From Sciurus carolinensis (taxonomy: Eukaryota; Chordata; Mammalia; Rodentia; Sciuridae), in contig NC_062232.1 of assembly GCF_902686445.1 (NCBI RefSeq), forward strand, positions 87,592,932 to 87,656,931: DNA of 64,000 bases, read 5' to 3'. A program made the position numbers and the translations under genes. Each line of letters begins with the position of its first letter. Position 1 is the stretch's first letter. The notes under the pieces are model-generated. The model was not told the DNA's origin and searched no databases. It saw nothing but the letters and a program-made list of their open reading frames with translations. This document shows, one piece after another, positions 48,601-61,825 of the stretch.

Positions 48601-51600
48601 ACAATTGTTATGTCTTGTTGGTGTATAATTCCCTTAAGCAGTATGAAATGTCCTTCTTTATCTCCTCTGATTAACTTTGGTTTGAAGTCCATTTTATCTG
48701 ATATGAGGATAGAAACCCTTGCTTGTTTACCCTGTCCATGTGACTGATATGTTTTTTCCCATCCTTTCACCTTCAGTCTGTGGGTATCTTTTCCTATGAG
48801 ATGAATCTCTTGAAGACAGCATATTGTTGGGTATTTTTTTAATCCAATCTGCCAGTCTTTGTCTTTTGATTAATGGGTTTAGGTCATTAAATTCAGGGTT
48901 ATTGAAATATGGTTTGTATTCCCAGTTATTTTGGTTTATTTTTGGATTTTAACTTGACTTGGTTTCTCCTTTGATTGGCTTTTCCTTTAGTGTAGTTCTT
49001 CCCTTTGCTGAATTTCAATTTTTTCATTTTTGCTTCATGGAATATTTTGCTGAGAATATTCTATAGTGCAGGCTTTCGAGTTGTGAATTCCTTTAACTTT
49101 TGTTTATCATGGAAGGTTTTTATTTCATCTTCAAATCTGAAGCTTAACTTTGCTGGATATAAAATTCTCAGTTGGCATCCATTTTCTTTCAGAGCTTGAT
49201 ATTTGTTATTCAAGAATCTCCTGGCATTAAGGGTCTGGGTTGAGAAATCAGCTGAGATCAGAATTGGTTTTCCCCTATATGTAATTTGATTTTTTTTTCT
49301 CTCATAGCCTTTACAATTTTATCCTTATTCTCTATGTTAGTCATTCTCATTATAATGTGCCTTGGTGTGGGTCTGTTGTAATTTTGTACATTTGGGGTCA
49401 TGTAAGCCTCTTATAGTTGATTTTCTATTTCATTCTTTATATTTGGGAAGTTTTCTGATTTTATGTCATTGAAAATATTGTGGATTCCTTTGGTTTGTAT
49501 GTCCATGCCTTCTTCTATTCTGACAAATCTTAAATTTGACCTTTTCATGTTATCCCATATTTCTTAGAAGTTCTGTTCATGATTTCCTACCATCTTTTCT
49601 GTGTGATCAACTTTATTTTCAATAGTATGTTTTTTGTCTTCATTGTCTGAGGTTCTTTCTTACAAGTGATCTAATCTGTTGGAGATATTTTCCATTGAAT
49701 TTTTAATTTGGTTTATTGTTTCCTTCATTTTGAGGATTTCTGCTTCTTTCCTTTTAATAATTTTTGCCTCTTTATTGAAGTGATCTTTCACTTTCTGTAT
49801 TTTCTCACCAATACTTCCTTTATGTCCCAGATCAATCTAACTATTTATTTTCTAAACTCCTTCTCTGACATTTCTTCTATTGTGTTGTGATGGATTCTAC
49901 TGTTGGAACATCTTGGTTTGTTTGAGGTACTTTGTTCCATTGTTTTCTCTCATATTGTTTGTGTGTTTTCTCATCTACCTGTATGGAGCTGAGGTGGTAC
50001 AGATTCTACCCTGTAGCTTTATAGTGTCCCTGAAGGCTTCCAGTATCTCACCTTTAAGGGGGAGACCAATATTAACAGCACCCAATGCAAACAATATACC
50101 ACCTTAAACCAAATGGCTCCTATTAAGGCATTTGTAATCATTTCACCACAATAGATAAAAATGAAGTGTTTGATTTTATGGTCTACAATACAAACAATAA
50201 GTTTGCTAAAAGGGTTTACCATTTCAAATGGTGGACAATGAGGGAACAGAAGTAGTGTAAGATGTAATGTTTATGAGGGAGAATGAAAGAAGATAGATGT
50301 AGAAATTTATAGTAAGAGCAAGAGAGGAATTAATAGATGTTGACTATTAGTATGAGAGAAGTGAGAAAGAGAATCCAGGGAGACAGATAAGTGAGAGAGA
50401 AAATATACACAGATTTCAAAAATGTAAAAATATAAGAATATACAACAAAACTGTAATATACTACTTAGACATCCCATTTCTCAATAAACTGCTGCATGAA
50501 GAATATTTGGATTCAACGGTGGTAGAGGTGTGAGAGAGAGGGCAAAAAAACCTAGAAAAAAGAAAGTCTCAGTAGAGGAAAATTGAATGATTGCTTCTGT
50601 TGGCTTTCAAAAGTTTTCTCAGTTTCCCTTCTCCATCTATAGGTGGGGTTGTCTGAAGTTTGATGTTAGCTCTAGCCCAGTGGGTGCCAGACCAGTTGGT
50701 GGGTGAGCTGATAGCAAGATGCCCTCACACCCTCTGCCAGTCTTCCCACCCATTATAATTGGTCCTTCTGACCCTGCACACTTCAGAACTCACTGATCTG
50801 GAGAAAGTCATTTTCTCCAGTTTCTTCAACCTGTGCTCCCCACAGGGTACTTGCCCTAGGCTCCAGCTTTCCACAGGATTTTCAGACCCAGACTGGCCCA
50901 TGCAAATCCTGCTGCAATCTGATGGACCTGGGCTTCAGATTCCCCACACTCTGTCCTGCTGCTGTCCCAAGATCTCAATGCCCTTTCAACTTGCAGAGAG
51001 ACCACCAGGGATCCTTCACACAAAGAAGCAACCCTGCAAAGAGTCAGCCAGATGGCAGCCACCATCACACTGGGGAGAAAGACCTCAGGTGCAACCAAAC
51101 CTGAAGGTACCCCAATATATCTCCAGGCCTGGCCTGAGTCCCCATACTGAGGTAGCCTCATCCTGAGATGGCAGTGAACACAGGGGAAGACCTGCTGGTC
51201 CTGGCTGGTGTCCAAAGGTGGTGACCACCAAACCTGTGGGTACTGTAACAATGGACTTCCAGGCAATAGCGGGCAGCAGGTGATCCACAAGCAGTCTGGG
51301 TATAGTCTGCAGGCTAAAGGTGGGTGATCAGCGGGTGAATGTTGAGTAGTGGGTGATGAGTAGGTTAAAGGCCAGAGAGGGACAGGCAAGAGACAGGCAA
51401 ATGGACAAATGACAGAAGATAGGCGGTGGTCAGTGAGTGATCAGTGAGCAGTCTGCACTCAAAAGGCAGGTGGTATGATGGCACAGGACAGTGATCAGGG
51501 AGGATGAATGGGGAAAACAGCAGGGCACCATTGGGTAACAATAACTGCCTCAAAGAGAAACAAGATTTCCTCTGTTTGCTTCCTGAGTTAAGGAGCAACA

Positions 51601-51644
51601 AGGAATGCAGCCTCCCTCTAGTTTGCCATCTTGGATCTCCCTCT
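45605..51644 (-). mobile_element. Old full-length LINE-1, decayed
   Basis: Read on the minus strand, it has a 5' UTR (51644 to about 49970, beginning with GATCCAAGATGGCAAACTAG), ORF1 remnants (about 49960-49000), ORF2 remnants (about 48950-46150) and a 3' UTR to about 45605. Many stops and deletions are present; short open pieces such as 48770-48468 still read as endonuclease sequence. Its 5' UTR shares only the first 40 or so bases with the young elements, and its 3' UTR lacks the telomere-like repeats. Confidence 0.8.
45887..45978 (+). mobile_element. ID-type SINE
   Basis: The sequence GGCTGGGGAGATAGCTCAGT...CCTGGGTTCAATCCCTAATACC retains recognisable tRNA A and B box sequence (TAGCTCAGTTGG, GGTTCAATCC) and ends in an A-rich tail. 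It lies in the 3' UTR of the old antisense L1. Confidence 0.85.
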
Positions 51645-51839
51645 GTAATAGGAATTATTAAAGGAAAGCTTATACCTATAAATGCCTATATTAGAACAAA
51701 GATTTTAAATCAATAACTGACCCACATTAAGACACTGGCAAAAGAAGACAAAGCTCAACTAAAAGGAAACAGAAGAAAGGAAATAAAGAAGAGAGTAGAG
51801 TATATCTTTTTAAAAAGGAAAAGAAAAATGTCGATGTAA

Positions 51840-52189
51840 CTTAAAGTCTATTTTTTCTATTTTTAATGCATTTATTTATATAGCGTGGTTTATTGCAGCG
51901 TATTCATATATGCATGTAACATAATTTACTCCATTTCATTCCCTATTACGTCCTCTTATCTTTCTCTTCCCTCCTTCGATCCCTTTTCTCTACTAATATT
52001 CTATTTAGTTTTTTATTGGTGCATTATAATTCTAAATTAAATTATGATTCATAGTGATATATTTATAATACACACAGCATATTTTGGTTGATTTCATTCA
52101 CCATTTCCTCTAATATCTCTCCCATTCTCCTTCCTGCTGAATCTCCTTCCTCTGCTCTGATGATCTTCCTTTCAATTTTTATGAACTTC
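51840..52189 (-). mobile_element. Old LINE-1 3' part, left of the nested L1
   Basis: The text (GTATTCATATATGCATGTAA, CATAATTTACTCCATTTC) matches the 3' UTR style also seen at 45.6-45.8 kb. It continues past the inserted L1 at 58052. Confidence 0.6.
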
Positions 52190-52402
52190 CCACTTCTATT
52201 TCTTTTTTTTTTATTGTAAACAAATGGGATACATGTTGTGTCTGTGTTTGTGCATGGAATCAAGGCATACCATATGTGTAATCATAAATTTACATAGGGT
52301 AATGTTGTTTGATTCATTCTGTTTTTTTTCCTTCTCCCCCACCCCTCTCACCCCTCTTTTCCCTCTATACAGTCCTTCCTTCCTCCATTCTTGTCACCCT
52401 CC

Positions 52403-52446
52403 TTAACCCTAACCCTAAACCTAACCCTAACCCTAACACTAACCCC
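52403..52446 (+). repeat. Telomere-like CCCTAA array in the L1 3' UTR
   Basis: TAACCCTAACCCTAAACCTAAC-type units, about seven in a row with small variants. It is the antisense form of the TTAGGG-like array seen in the other young L1 copies. Confidence 0.85.
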
Positions 52447-52468
52447 TCCCACCCCCGACTATGTGTCA

Positions 52469-55400
52469 TCATCCGCTTATCAGCGAGAACATTCGTCCTT
52501 TGGTTTTTTGAGATTGGCTTATCTCACTTAGCATGATATTCTCCAATTTCATCCATTTGCCTGCAAATGCCATAATTTTATCATTCTTTATGGTGGAGTA
52601 ATATTCCATTGTATATATATGCCACAGTTTCTTTATACATTCATCAATTGAAGGACATCTAGGTTAATTCCACAATCTGGCTATGGTGAATTGAGCAGCT
52701 ATGAACATTGATGTGGCTGTATCACTGTAGTATGCTAATTTTAAGTCCTTTGGGTATAGGCCAAGAAGTGAGATAGCTGGGTCAAATGGTGGTTCCAACC
52801 AAGCTTTCTGAGGAATCTCCATACTGTTTTCCAGAGTGGCTGCACTAATTTGCAGCCCCACCAGCAATGTATGAGTGTACCTTTTTCCCCACATCCTCGC
52901 CAACACCTATTGTTGCTTGTGTTCTTGATAATCGCCATTCTAATTGGGGTGAGATGGAATCTTAGGGTGGTTTTGATTTGCATTTCTCTTATTACTAGAC
53001 ATGCTGAACATTTTTTCATATATCTGTTGATTGCTTGTACATCTTCTTCTGTGAAGTGTCTGTTCATTTTCTTAGCCCATTTGTTGATTGGATTATTTGT
53101 ATTCTTGGTGTAGAGTTTTTTGAGTCCTTTATAGATTCTGGAAATTAGTGCTCTATCTGAAGTATGAGAGGCAAAGATATTCTCCCACTCTGTAGACTCT
53201 CTTCACATTACTGATAGTTTCCTTTGCTGAGAGAAAGCTTTTTAGTTTGAATCTATCCCAGTTGTTGATTCTTGCTTTTATTTCTTGTGCTATGGGAGTC
53301 CTGTTAAGGAAGTCTGATCCTAAGCCAACAAGTTGAAGATTTGGACCTACTTTTTCTTCTATAAGATGCAGGGTCTCTGGTCTGATTCCGAGGTCCTTGA
53401 TCCATTTTGAGTTGAGTTTTTTGCAGGGTGAGAGATAGGGGTTTAGTTTCATTTTGCTGCATATGGCTTTCCAGTTTTCCCAGCACCATTTGTTGAAGAG
53501 GCTATCTTTTCTCCATTGCATATTTTTGGACCCTTTGTCCAATATGAGAAAATTGTATTTACTTGGGTTTGTGTCCATGTCCTCTATTCTGTACCATTGA
53601 TCTACCTGTCTATTTTGGTACCAATACCATGCCGTTTTTGTTACTATTGCTTTGTAGTAGAGTTGAAGATCTGGTATTGCGATACCCCCTGCTTCCCTCT
53701 TGCTACTGAGGATTGCTTTACCTATTCTGGGTTTCTTATTCTTCCAGATGAACTTCATAATTGCTTGCTCTATTTCTTGTGAGGTACATCATTGGGATTT
53801 TAATTGGAATTGCATTGAATCTGTATAGCACTTTTGGTAGTATGGCCAATTTGACAATATTAATTCTGCCTATCCAAGAACATGGGAAATTTTTCCATCT
53901 TCTAAGGTTTTCTTGAATTTCTTTCTTTAGTGTTCTGTAGTTCTCATTGTAGAGGTCTTTCACCTCTTTTGTGAGATCGATTCCCAAGTATTTTATTTTT
54001 TTCGAGGCTATTGTGAATGGGGTAGTTTTCCTAATTTCTCTTTCTGAAGATTCATCACTTATGTATAAAAATCCATTGGATTTATGAGCATTGATCTTGT
54101 AACCTGCTACTTTACTGAATTCACTTATGAGTTCTAAAAGTTTTCTGGTGGAATTTCCAGGTTCCTCTAAATATATAATCATGTCATCAGCGAACAGGGA
54201 TAGTTTGAGTTCTTCTTTTCCAATTCGTATCCCTTTAATTTCTTTGGTTTGTCTAATTGCTCTGGCTAGAGTCTCAAGGACGATGTTGAATAGAAGTGAT
54301 GAAAGAGGGCATCCCTGCCTTGTTCCAGTTTTTAGGGGGAATGCTTTCAGTTTTTCACCATTTAGAATGATATTGGCCATGGGCTTAGCATAGATGGCCT
54401 TTACAATGTTTAGGAATGTTCCCACCACCCCAATTTTTTCTAGTGTTTTTAGCATGAAGGGATGCTCTAATTTATCAAATGCTTTTTCTGCATCTATTGA
54501 AATAATCATGTGATTCTTAACTTTAAGTCTGTTGATATGGTGAATGACATTTTTGATTTCTGGATGTTGAACCAACCTTGCATCCCTGGGATAAAACCCA
54601 CTTGATCATGGTGCACTATCTTTTTAATATATTTTTGTATGCGATTTGCTAAAATTTTGTTGCGAATTTTTGCATCGATGTTCATTAAGTATATTGGTCT
54701 GAAATTTTCTTTCCTCGATGTGTCTCTGTCTGGTTTAGGTATCAGGGTGATATTGGCTTCATAGAATGAGTTTGGGAAGGTTCCCTACTCTACTATTTCA
54801 TGGAATACTTTGAGGAGTATTGGAATGAGCTCTTCTTTAAAGGTTTTGTAGAATTTGGCTGAGAACCCATCTGGTCCCGGACTTTTCTTTGTTGGTAGAC
54901 TTTTGATGACCTCTTGTATTTCATTGCTTGAAATTGATTTATTTAAGTTGTGTATATCCTCTTTGTTCAGTTTAGGTAATTCATATGTCTCTAGAAACTT
55001 GTTGATGTCTTCGAGGTTTTCTGTTTTGTTGGAATATAGATTTTCAAAATAGCTTCTAATTATGTTTTGTATTTCACTCGTGTCTGTTGTGATATTTCCT
55101 TGTTCATTCCGAATTTTAGTAATTTGAGTTTTCTCCCTCTTTCTATTTGTTAGTGTGGCTAAGGGTTTATCAATTTTCTTTATTTTTTCAAAGAACCAAG
55201 TATTTATTTTGTTAATTTTTCTGATTGTTTCTTTTGTTCCAATTTCATTGATTTTGACTCTGATTTTAACTATTTCCTGTCTTCTACTACTTTTGTTGTT
55301 GGTCTGCTCTTCTTTTTCTAGGGCTTTGAGCTGTAGTGTTAAGTCGTTTATTTGTTGATTTCTACTTCTTTTTTTGAATGCACCCCATGAAATAAATCTT

Positions 55401-56306
55401 CCTCTAAGTACTACTTTCATAGTGTCCCAGAGATTTTGATATGATATGTCTTTGTTCTCGTTTACTTCTAAGAATTTTTTTATTTCCCTCCTGATGTCTT
55501 CTGTTATCCATTCATCATATAGTAGTGTATTATTTAATCTCCAGGTATTGGAGAAGATTCTGTTTTTTATTCTGTCATTTATTTCTAATTTCAATCCATT
55601 ATGATCTGATGGAATACAAGGTAGTATCTCTATCTTCTTGTATTTGCTAACAGTAGCTTTGTGGCATAAAATATGGTCTATTTTAGAGAAGGATCCATGT
55701 GCTGCTGAGAAGAAAGTGTATTCGTTGTTGGTTGGATGGTATATTGTATATATGTCCATAAGTCTAAATTGTTGATTGTGTTATTGAGATCTATGGTTTC
55801 TTTATTCAATTTTTGTTTGGAAGATCTATCCAGTGGTGGGAGAGGTGTGTTAAAATCACCTAGTATTTTTGTGTTGTGGTCTATTTGATTTCTGGAATTG
55901 AGAAGGATTTGTTTGACGTACATGGATGAGCCAATGTTCGGGGCATAGATATTTATGATTGTTATGTCTTGCTGTTTTATGCTTCCCTTAAGCAGTATGT
56001 AATGTCCTTCTTTATCCCTTCTGACTAGTTTTAGCTTAAAGTCCACATTATCTGAAATGAGGATGGATACTCCAGCTTTTTTGCTGTCTCCATGTGCATG
56101 GTATGTTTTTCCCCATTCTTTCACCTTTAGTCTATGGGTATGTCTTTCTATGAGATGAATCTCTTGCAGCCAGCATATTGTTGGATTTTTCTTTTTAATC
56201 CAATCTGCCAGTCTATGTCTTTTGATTGATGACCATTAACATTCAGGGTTATTATTGTGATATGATTTGTATTCCCAGTCATTTGACTCATTTTTGTTTT
56301 TGACAT
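52469..56306 (-). pseudogene. LINE-1 ORF2 with several frameshifts
   Basis: The start codon is at 56306. About 7 bases are missing in the LNVNGLN endonuclease motif near 56235. Further breaks near 55740, 54785-54575, 53750, 53200 and 52800 split the frame into segments (56124-55678, 55759-54785, 54575-53736, 53758-53153, 53067-52741). The reverse-transcriptase [14 protein letters not shown] and FADD motifs and the Cys-rich end are still readable. It is not functional. Confidence 0.9.
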
Positions 56307-56337
56307 GATTTGGTTTCTCCTTTATTTGGCTATTCCT

Positions 56338-57386
56338 TTAGACTAGTTCCTCCCTTTGCTGATTTGCATCATTGTTTTTCATCTCTTCCTCGTGGAATAT
56401 TTTGCTGAGAATGTTCTGTAATGCCAGCTTTCTTTTTGTAAATTCCTTTAGCTTTTGTTTATCATGGAAGAATCTTATTTCATCATCAAATCTGAAAGTA
56501 AGTTTTGCTGGGTATAAGATTCTTGGTTGGCATCCGTTTTCTTGCAGGGCTTGGTAAATGTTGTTCCAGGCCCTTCTAGCTTTTAGGGTCTGGATTGAAA
56601 AATATGCTGATATTCTTATTGGTTTCCCCCTGAATGTAATTTGATTCTTTTCCCTCACAGCCTTTAAAATTCTGTCTTTATTTTGTATGATAGGTATTTT
56701 CATAATAATGTGCCTTGGTGTGGGTCTGTTGTAATTTTGTATATTTGGAGTCCTATAAGCCTCTTGTACTTGGTTTTCCATTTCATTCTTCAGATTTCGG
56801 AAATTTTGTGATATTATTTCATTGATTAGATTGTTCATTCCTTTGGTTTGTTTCTCTAAGCCTTCCTCAATCCCAATAATTGTTAAATTTGGCCTTTTCA
56901 TGATATCCCATAATTCTTGTAGATTCTGTTCATGATTTCTTACCATCGTCTCTGTTTGGTCAACTTTGTTTTCAAGGTTAAATATTTTGTCTTCAGTGTC
57001 TGAGGTTCTGTCTTCCGTGTATTCTATCCTATTGGTTATGCTTTCTATGGAGTTTTTAACTTGGTTTATTTTTTCCTTCATTTCAAGAATTTCTGGGTTT
57101 TTTTTTTTTTCAGTATCTCTAACTCTTTATTGAAATGATCTCTTGCTTCCCATATTTGCTCTTTTAACTGTTGATTGGTGCGATTATTTAATGTCTGAAT
57201 TTGCTCTTTCATCTCCTCCTTCAATGCCTGCATTTGCTCTTTCATCTCCTCATTTGCTTCCCTGATTGTTTTAATTATGTACATTCTGAACTCCCTTTGT
57301 GACATTTCTTCTGCTGTGCTGTCATTGGGTTTTATTGATATAGTATCTAGGTTTGTTTGGGGCATTTTCTTCCCTTGTTTTCTCAT
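56338..57386 (-). pseudogene. LINE-1 ORF1, frameshifted in an A-run
   Basis: The frame starts MRKQGKKMPQTNLDT at 57386. It is broken near 57112-57100, where a 13-base A-run on the minus strand replaces an A9-C-A3 stretch of the intact copy. It then stays open from 57081 to the stop at 56338, keeping the RNA-binding and C-terminal regions. The duplicated EEMKEQ repeat in the coiled coil is present here as well. Confidence 0.9.
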
Positions 57387-57560
57387 ATTGGTCAGATATC
57401 AGTGGGACTCTGAGATATTGCAGATTTCCTCTATTGGCTTATAGTGTCCCTGTAGATTTCCAGTATATCACCTCCCAGCCTTCAGCAACCTGAAGTCTTG
57501 GAGGAACTTGATAATGCAGTGTTTCTGAAGAACGCTGCCCTAGCCTGCTACTAGATCCAG

Positions 57561-57850
57561 GGCTTGGAGCTGGCTCTGTGTGCAAAGGCTCTCACTGGGC
57601 TGTCTGCTCCGAGAAGCTGGTCTTGGAAGGAGCCTGCCGCTGGAGTGAGCAGGGCTTCTTGGAGAAGTCTCTGGCTGCCCTTCCCTGGTCCCAGATACTG
57701 CCTGCGGGCCGGAGCTCACTGCTGGCTCCCAGATTTGGAGCTGTCTCTGTGCAGAAAGGCTCTCACTGGGCGGCCTGCTCCGAGAAGCTGGCTGTGGAAG
57801 GAGCCCACCGCCAGAGGGAGCAGGGCTGCTTGGGGAAGACTCTAGCTGCC
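57561..57850 (-). repeat. Tandem duplication in the L1 5' UTR
   Basis: A block containing TTGGAGCTG..CTCTGTG, AAAGGCTCTCACTGGGC and CTGCTCCGAGAAGCTGG occurs at about 57563 and again at about 57734, a period near 171 bp. The long open frames read on the plus strand here are shadows of this GC-rich UTR. Confidence 0.75.
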
Positions 57851-58051
57851 CTGCCCTGCTCTGAGAAGCTGCCCTGTCCAGACCTGCCGCCCGGGCCGAG
57901 ATTCACCCGGTGGGGGAGACTCACCCCGTGGTTCTATGTTAGTCCGAGTCTCTCAGTGCCTCCCCTTCTTGAATCCTGGGTTCTGGAGTGACAGGAGATG
58001 CAATCACCCTCTAGTCCGCCATCTTGGATCCCCACTTTTATTTCTTTTTTT

Positions 58052-58620
58052 CTCTACAGCTTCCACATATGACAGAAGACATTCAAACTTTGACTTTCTA
58101 AGTATGACTTTTTTCACTTATTGTGATGTTCTCCTATTCCATCCATTTCCCAGCAAATGACACAATTTCATTTATCTCTATGGCTGGATAAAACTCCATT
58201 ATATATATCACATTCTCTTTACCCATTTGTTGATAGACACCATTTTCTTTCTTGTAAGTCTTCATATTCTTTTCTTATTTTCTATGTTAGACATTTTGAT
58301 TATGATGTGTCTTGGAGAATTTCTCATTTGATTAGGTCTCTTTGGAGCTCTGTCAACCTCCAGTATGTGGATGTCTATCTCATTTCTGATATGGGAATTT
58401 TCTGAAACTGTCTCATTGAAAATGTTCCTAATGCCTTTAACTTTTATCTTCAAATTCTCTTCTATCCCAGCATTTTTCAAGTTGGCCTTTTTTTTTTTTT
58501 GCACAACAACTATTTTTTTATTGTAAACAAATGGGATACATGTTGTTTCTCTGTTTTCAATGTTTCTATTTATTAATTGAAGTGTTCTTTCATCTCCTGA
58601 ATTTACTCTTTTAATTTATT
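58052..58620 (-). mobile_element. Old LINE-1, continuation right of the nested L1
   Basis: ORF2-end-like antisense sequence (CTATTCCATCCATTTCCCAG, 58130 region) passes abruptly near 58240 into antisense ORF1 sequence. The open frame 58504-58262 reads NLKNAGIEENLKIKVKG. This implies a large internal deletion. A 40-bp piece of young L1 3' terminus (TTATTGTAAACAAATGGGAT) lies at about 58516-58555. Confidence 0.6.
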
Positions 58621-60030
58621 TGTTAGATCTACTTTTAGTCATTGAACATTTTAATAATCAGTTCTTTATAATCTTTCTCTGGAATTGCATCCACTTCAAT
58701 ATGAATGTGATTTTTTGTTGGGAGGTTGTGAATTTGGGGGGTAGATTTGTCAGTCTTCTCATGTTTTCAGAGGTCTTAAACTGATGCATCAATTGGGATG
58801 GATTCCCCTTTCTCTTTTCTGTGCTTGTCCTTTTGTTTTGGGACTTCTCTCTGTTTTTGATATATGAGTAGATGTCAAGGAGTGAGATCTGAGGTCCCTC
58901 TCTGATTGTTCCTCCTTGGGTCCTGGTTATTGGTTTGGTTTTTTTTTTTTTTTTTTATCTCCTCAAATCTTTGTGTTGAAGTAATGTTAAAGCTCAGGTG
59001 GGGTTAGATTTTGTGTGGTGTGAGATTCACTGTTTCTTGGTTGAGTTGTATGTCTTGGCATCAGGATCTCTACTGTGATCTTGAAGTGTTCCAATCTTTT
59101 TCCAGCCCCCTTGAATGGGGGATCCAGGAATGGCACTAATGTTAGCAACAGATATACAACCTTAAGATATATGCCTAGTGTATCTTTTCTCATCTATAAC
59201 ACCAGTTGACACCTATTTAGGAATGGTAGGGTCAGCATTTAACAACAGTACTGTCAGAGGAGGGAAAGTCTCAGGTACAGGAAGCAGAGTTTGAAGATCC
59301 AGCAAGTTAAAGATATGAGGCACATTGGGAATATTGATCATCCTTTATTTAGAGGAATCAATCACCCCTGTCCAGTCCCATTTAGCCCCAGTTAGTTTGA
59401 TTTAATATACTGAGTCTTTTCCAAAGACATTATATAAAAAAGGTCTTCAGAAAAGACTCAAAGAAGACATATTGCCAACAGGTTACATTAATGGACACAT
59501 ATGCTCACAAGCAAATGTTTATGACCTTGAGTACATATACTGAATCAGAATGTTCATGACCTCAGCTTCACACTAAAAACGTAGCCTGCCTGAAGCACCT
59601 GAGGGATGGAGTCTAACTATAATGAATTTTATTTCTATTGTTTAGTGGGATTGCAGTTTCTTAAGTAAGGTGAAATAGGATAGGAAGCAAGAAAACATTT
59701 GAAGTGCTTGAAAATTGAAAAAGTGATCAGAGGAGAAGCAGGAGATAGGGAGCAGGTGTCAGCTATATCGAAGACAGAGTAATAAGTTAACTGAATGTAA
59801 TTTTTAAAAAAGCAAAAAAGAAAGAAAAGAGAGAACAGGAAATTTTGACTACTATTTGGGGAAGATAGTGAAGAAAGGGAGATAGGAGGACCCAGAACCT
59901 AGGTATGAATGAACCAGCAAATGTAATATCAAAAACAACTTGAACTCTCATATTATTGTACCATACCTCAGTCTAATCTAGGTTAAATGATGAACACATG
60001 CATGGGAGAGCTATTAATATATGAGTAAAC
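58621..60030. other. Degenerate L1-like then unassigned sequence
   Basis: The T-rich antisense style to about 59000 could be the 5' region of the old L1. The rest shows nothing identifiable. Confidence 0.4.
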
Positions 60031-60038
60031 TTAAATGG

Positions 60039-60062
60039 ATATATATATATATATATATATAT
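60039..60062. repeat. (AT)n microsatellite
   Basis: Twelve AT units. Confidence 0.95.
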
Positions 60063-60167
60063 TCAAACCTATCTGGGTATTGAAAGCATACATAATCACA
60101 CAAGTACACTCACATATACACAAAATCATACATAAATAAAAAGAAGTGAAGAAAGATACAATTACAA

Positions 60168-60600
60168 TGTTATGGTTTGATTGTGAGGTGTCCCCCAAAA
60201 GCTCACACGTGAGACAATGCAATAAGGTTCAGAGGAGAAATGATTGGGTTGTGAGAGTCTTAACCCAATCAATGAGTTAATACCCTGATAAGGATTAAAT
60301 GAGTGGCAACTGAAGGTGGATAGGGTGAGCCTAGAGGAGGTGGGTCCCTGGGGAGCTTGGCTTTGGGGTATACATTTTTATCTAGAGAGTGGAGTCTCTC
60401 TCTGCTTCCTGATCTTCATGTGAGCTGGATCCCTTTACCACACTCTTCTGCCATGGTGTCCTGCCTCACCTCAAGCCCCAAGGAATGGAGCCTGCCATCT
60501 ATGGATTGAGACCTCTGAAACTATGAAATAAACCTTTCCTCCTCTATAATTGTTCTGCTTGGGTCATTTAGTCACCACAGTGAAAAACCTGAATAAAACA
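60168..60600 (+). mobile_element. MaLR-family solo LTR
   Basis: Starts TGTTATGGTTTGATTGTGAG, ends GAATAAAACA. It contains CTTCTGCCATGGTGTCCTGC and ATAAACCTTTCCTCCTC. A clean target-site duplication is not evident. Confidence 0.75.
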
Positions 60601-61825
60601 AAAATGAAATAATGTTTAAAAAGTGTTAAAATTTAAGAAGTAAAAATGGACATATGGAGGAAAAAAGAAATCAGGAAAAAAATTTAAAAAGAGAAAAATA
60701 AAAAAACTTAGTGATAGATGGAGGACTTATTTCCATTGTGGTGGTCAAATCAGTTGACAAGGATGGATTTATCAGTCTTCATATTTATTTTTGTGCCCAT
60801 ATATTTGGCCAATGTCCTTGTGCTTCTCATGTAGCTGCCAGCTATGTGTAGTAGCATTCAGCTTCCAATCTCCCAGAAATGGATGGAATAGATTAGGGAG
60901 TGCTGATGAATTGTATAATTTCTTAGTTGGAGTGATGCATAATTCTATATTGGAATGTCTAGTTGTTGAGGTTAGGACTTTGGTGAGTTTGGAACTTTGT
61001 CAGTCCACTCCCCATATTATTGTGACATTTCCTATCTCTGCTACACTTCTGGATCTCTGGAGCTTTCAGAAAAATCCACCTTTAGAATGTAGGCCTAAGC
61101 CTGCACATGTTTCATCTTCACAGCTATGGTTGTGAATTACCAGATATCCACCCTGGAGTGTATATGAGCATGTGGGGTCCCAGGGAGCATGTTTGCAATA
61201 ATTCTTATGGGGTGCCAGTTATTGTGGAAATTTTTTCCCTTGGGACCAGAAGGTGGAAGGTCCAGGTAAAATGTTCTTGTGCCTATTTCAGTCTTTTTGG
61301 TTTAGCCACCCTCTGGGATGTTTTTTGTTGACTGCTGTAATTTCCTTTATGAGTTCGTATCCTCCCCTACCCCTTCTCACCCCTTCTCACCCCATCTCTG
61401 TTTGCAGCAGTACAGCTTCCAGGGACTGGTAACATTTTTCTCACTTGCCAGCATGTTCTGTGCTTACAGAGAACTTTCTGCATGATGCTAGAGAGGGCTT
61501 TCCTGGTCACACTAGTGGAGGGCTCTCTGCACCCACAGAAGCTTTCACCCCAGTGGATCACTTTAGATTTGTTTTCACTAAGATGCTTACCCTATCAACT
61601 CTGCCCATTAAAATCAGCCTTCCTCTGAAGGGTTTCCAAAGTTGTTTTTTCTTTATTTTAAATTTTTTATCCATAGGCCACACATCTTGTTGGTCTGTAC
61701 TCCTCACAATGGCATCTTTAGCTAGCAATATCTATGGTATTATTTCTTCTGCTCAAGTTACTGACTTCTGTAGACCTATGAATATTTTTTTTACAATTCA
61801 GTAAAAAAATGCTTCTCAGAGGCAA
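60601..61825. other. Intergenic, nothing recognised
   Basis: Open frames at 60791-61135 and 61445-61804 lack support. A short CCCTTCTCAC tandem repeat lies at about 61370-61392. Confidence 0.4.

Larger units (their letters stand above)
52203..58030 (-). mobile_element. Young full-length LINE-1 with broken ORFs
   Basis: The 5' end (GATCCAAGATGGCGGACTAG on the minus strand) is at 58030, and the 3' end with a T-run is at about 52203. A target-site duplication of about 20 bp with one mismatch lies at 52190-52209 and 58032-58051. It is close to the 3.4-9.6 kb element, at an estimated 95% in ORF2 protein segments. It inserted into an older L1 whose parts remain on both sides. Confidence 0.92.

Noticed and set aside
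50759..51601. Frames of 135 and 177 residues
   Set aside because: They fall within the 5' UTR of the old antisense L1 on both strands, with no splice or homology support.
52403..52446. Interstitial telomere from a chromosome fusion
   Set aside because: The CCCTAA array lies at the same place within the 3' UTR of every young L1 copy here, so it is an element feature.
57564..57991. Frames of 93 and 137 residues on the plus strand
   Set aside because: They are antisense readings of the duplicated L1 5' UTR.
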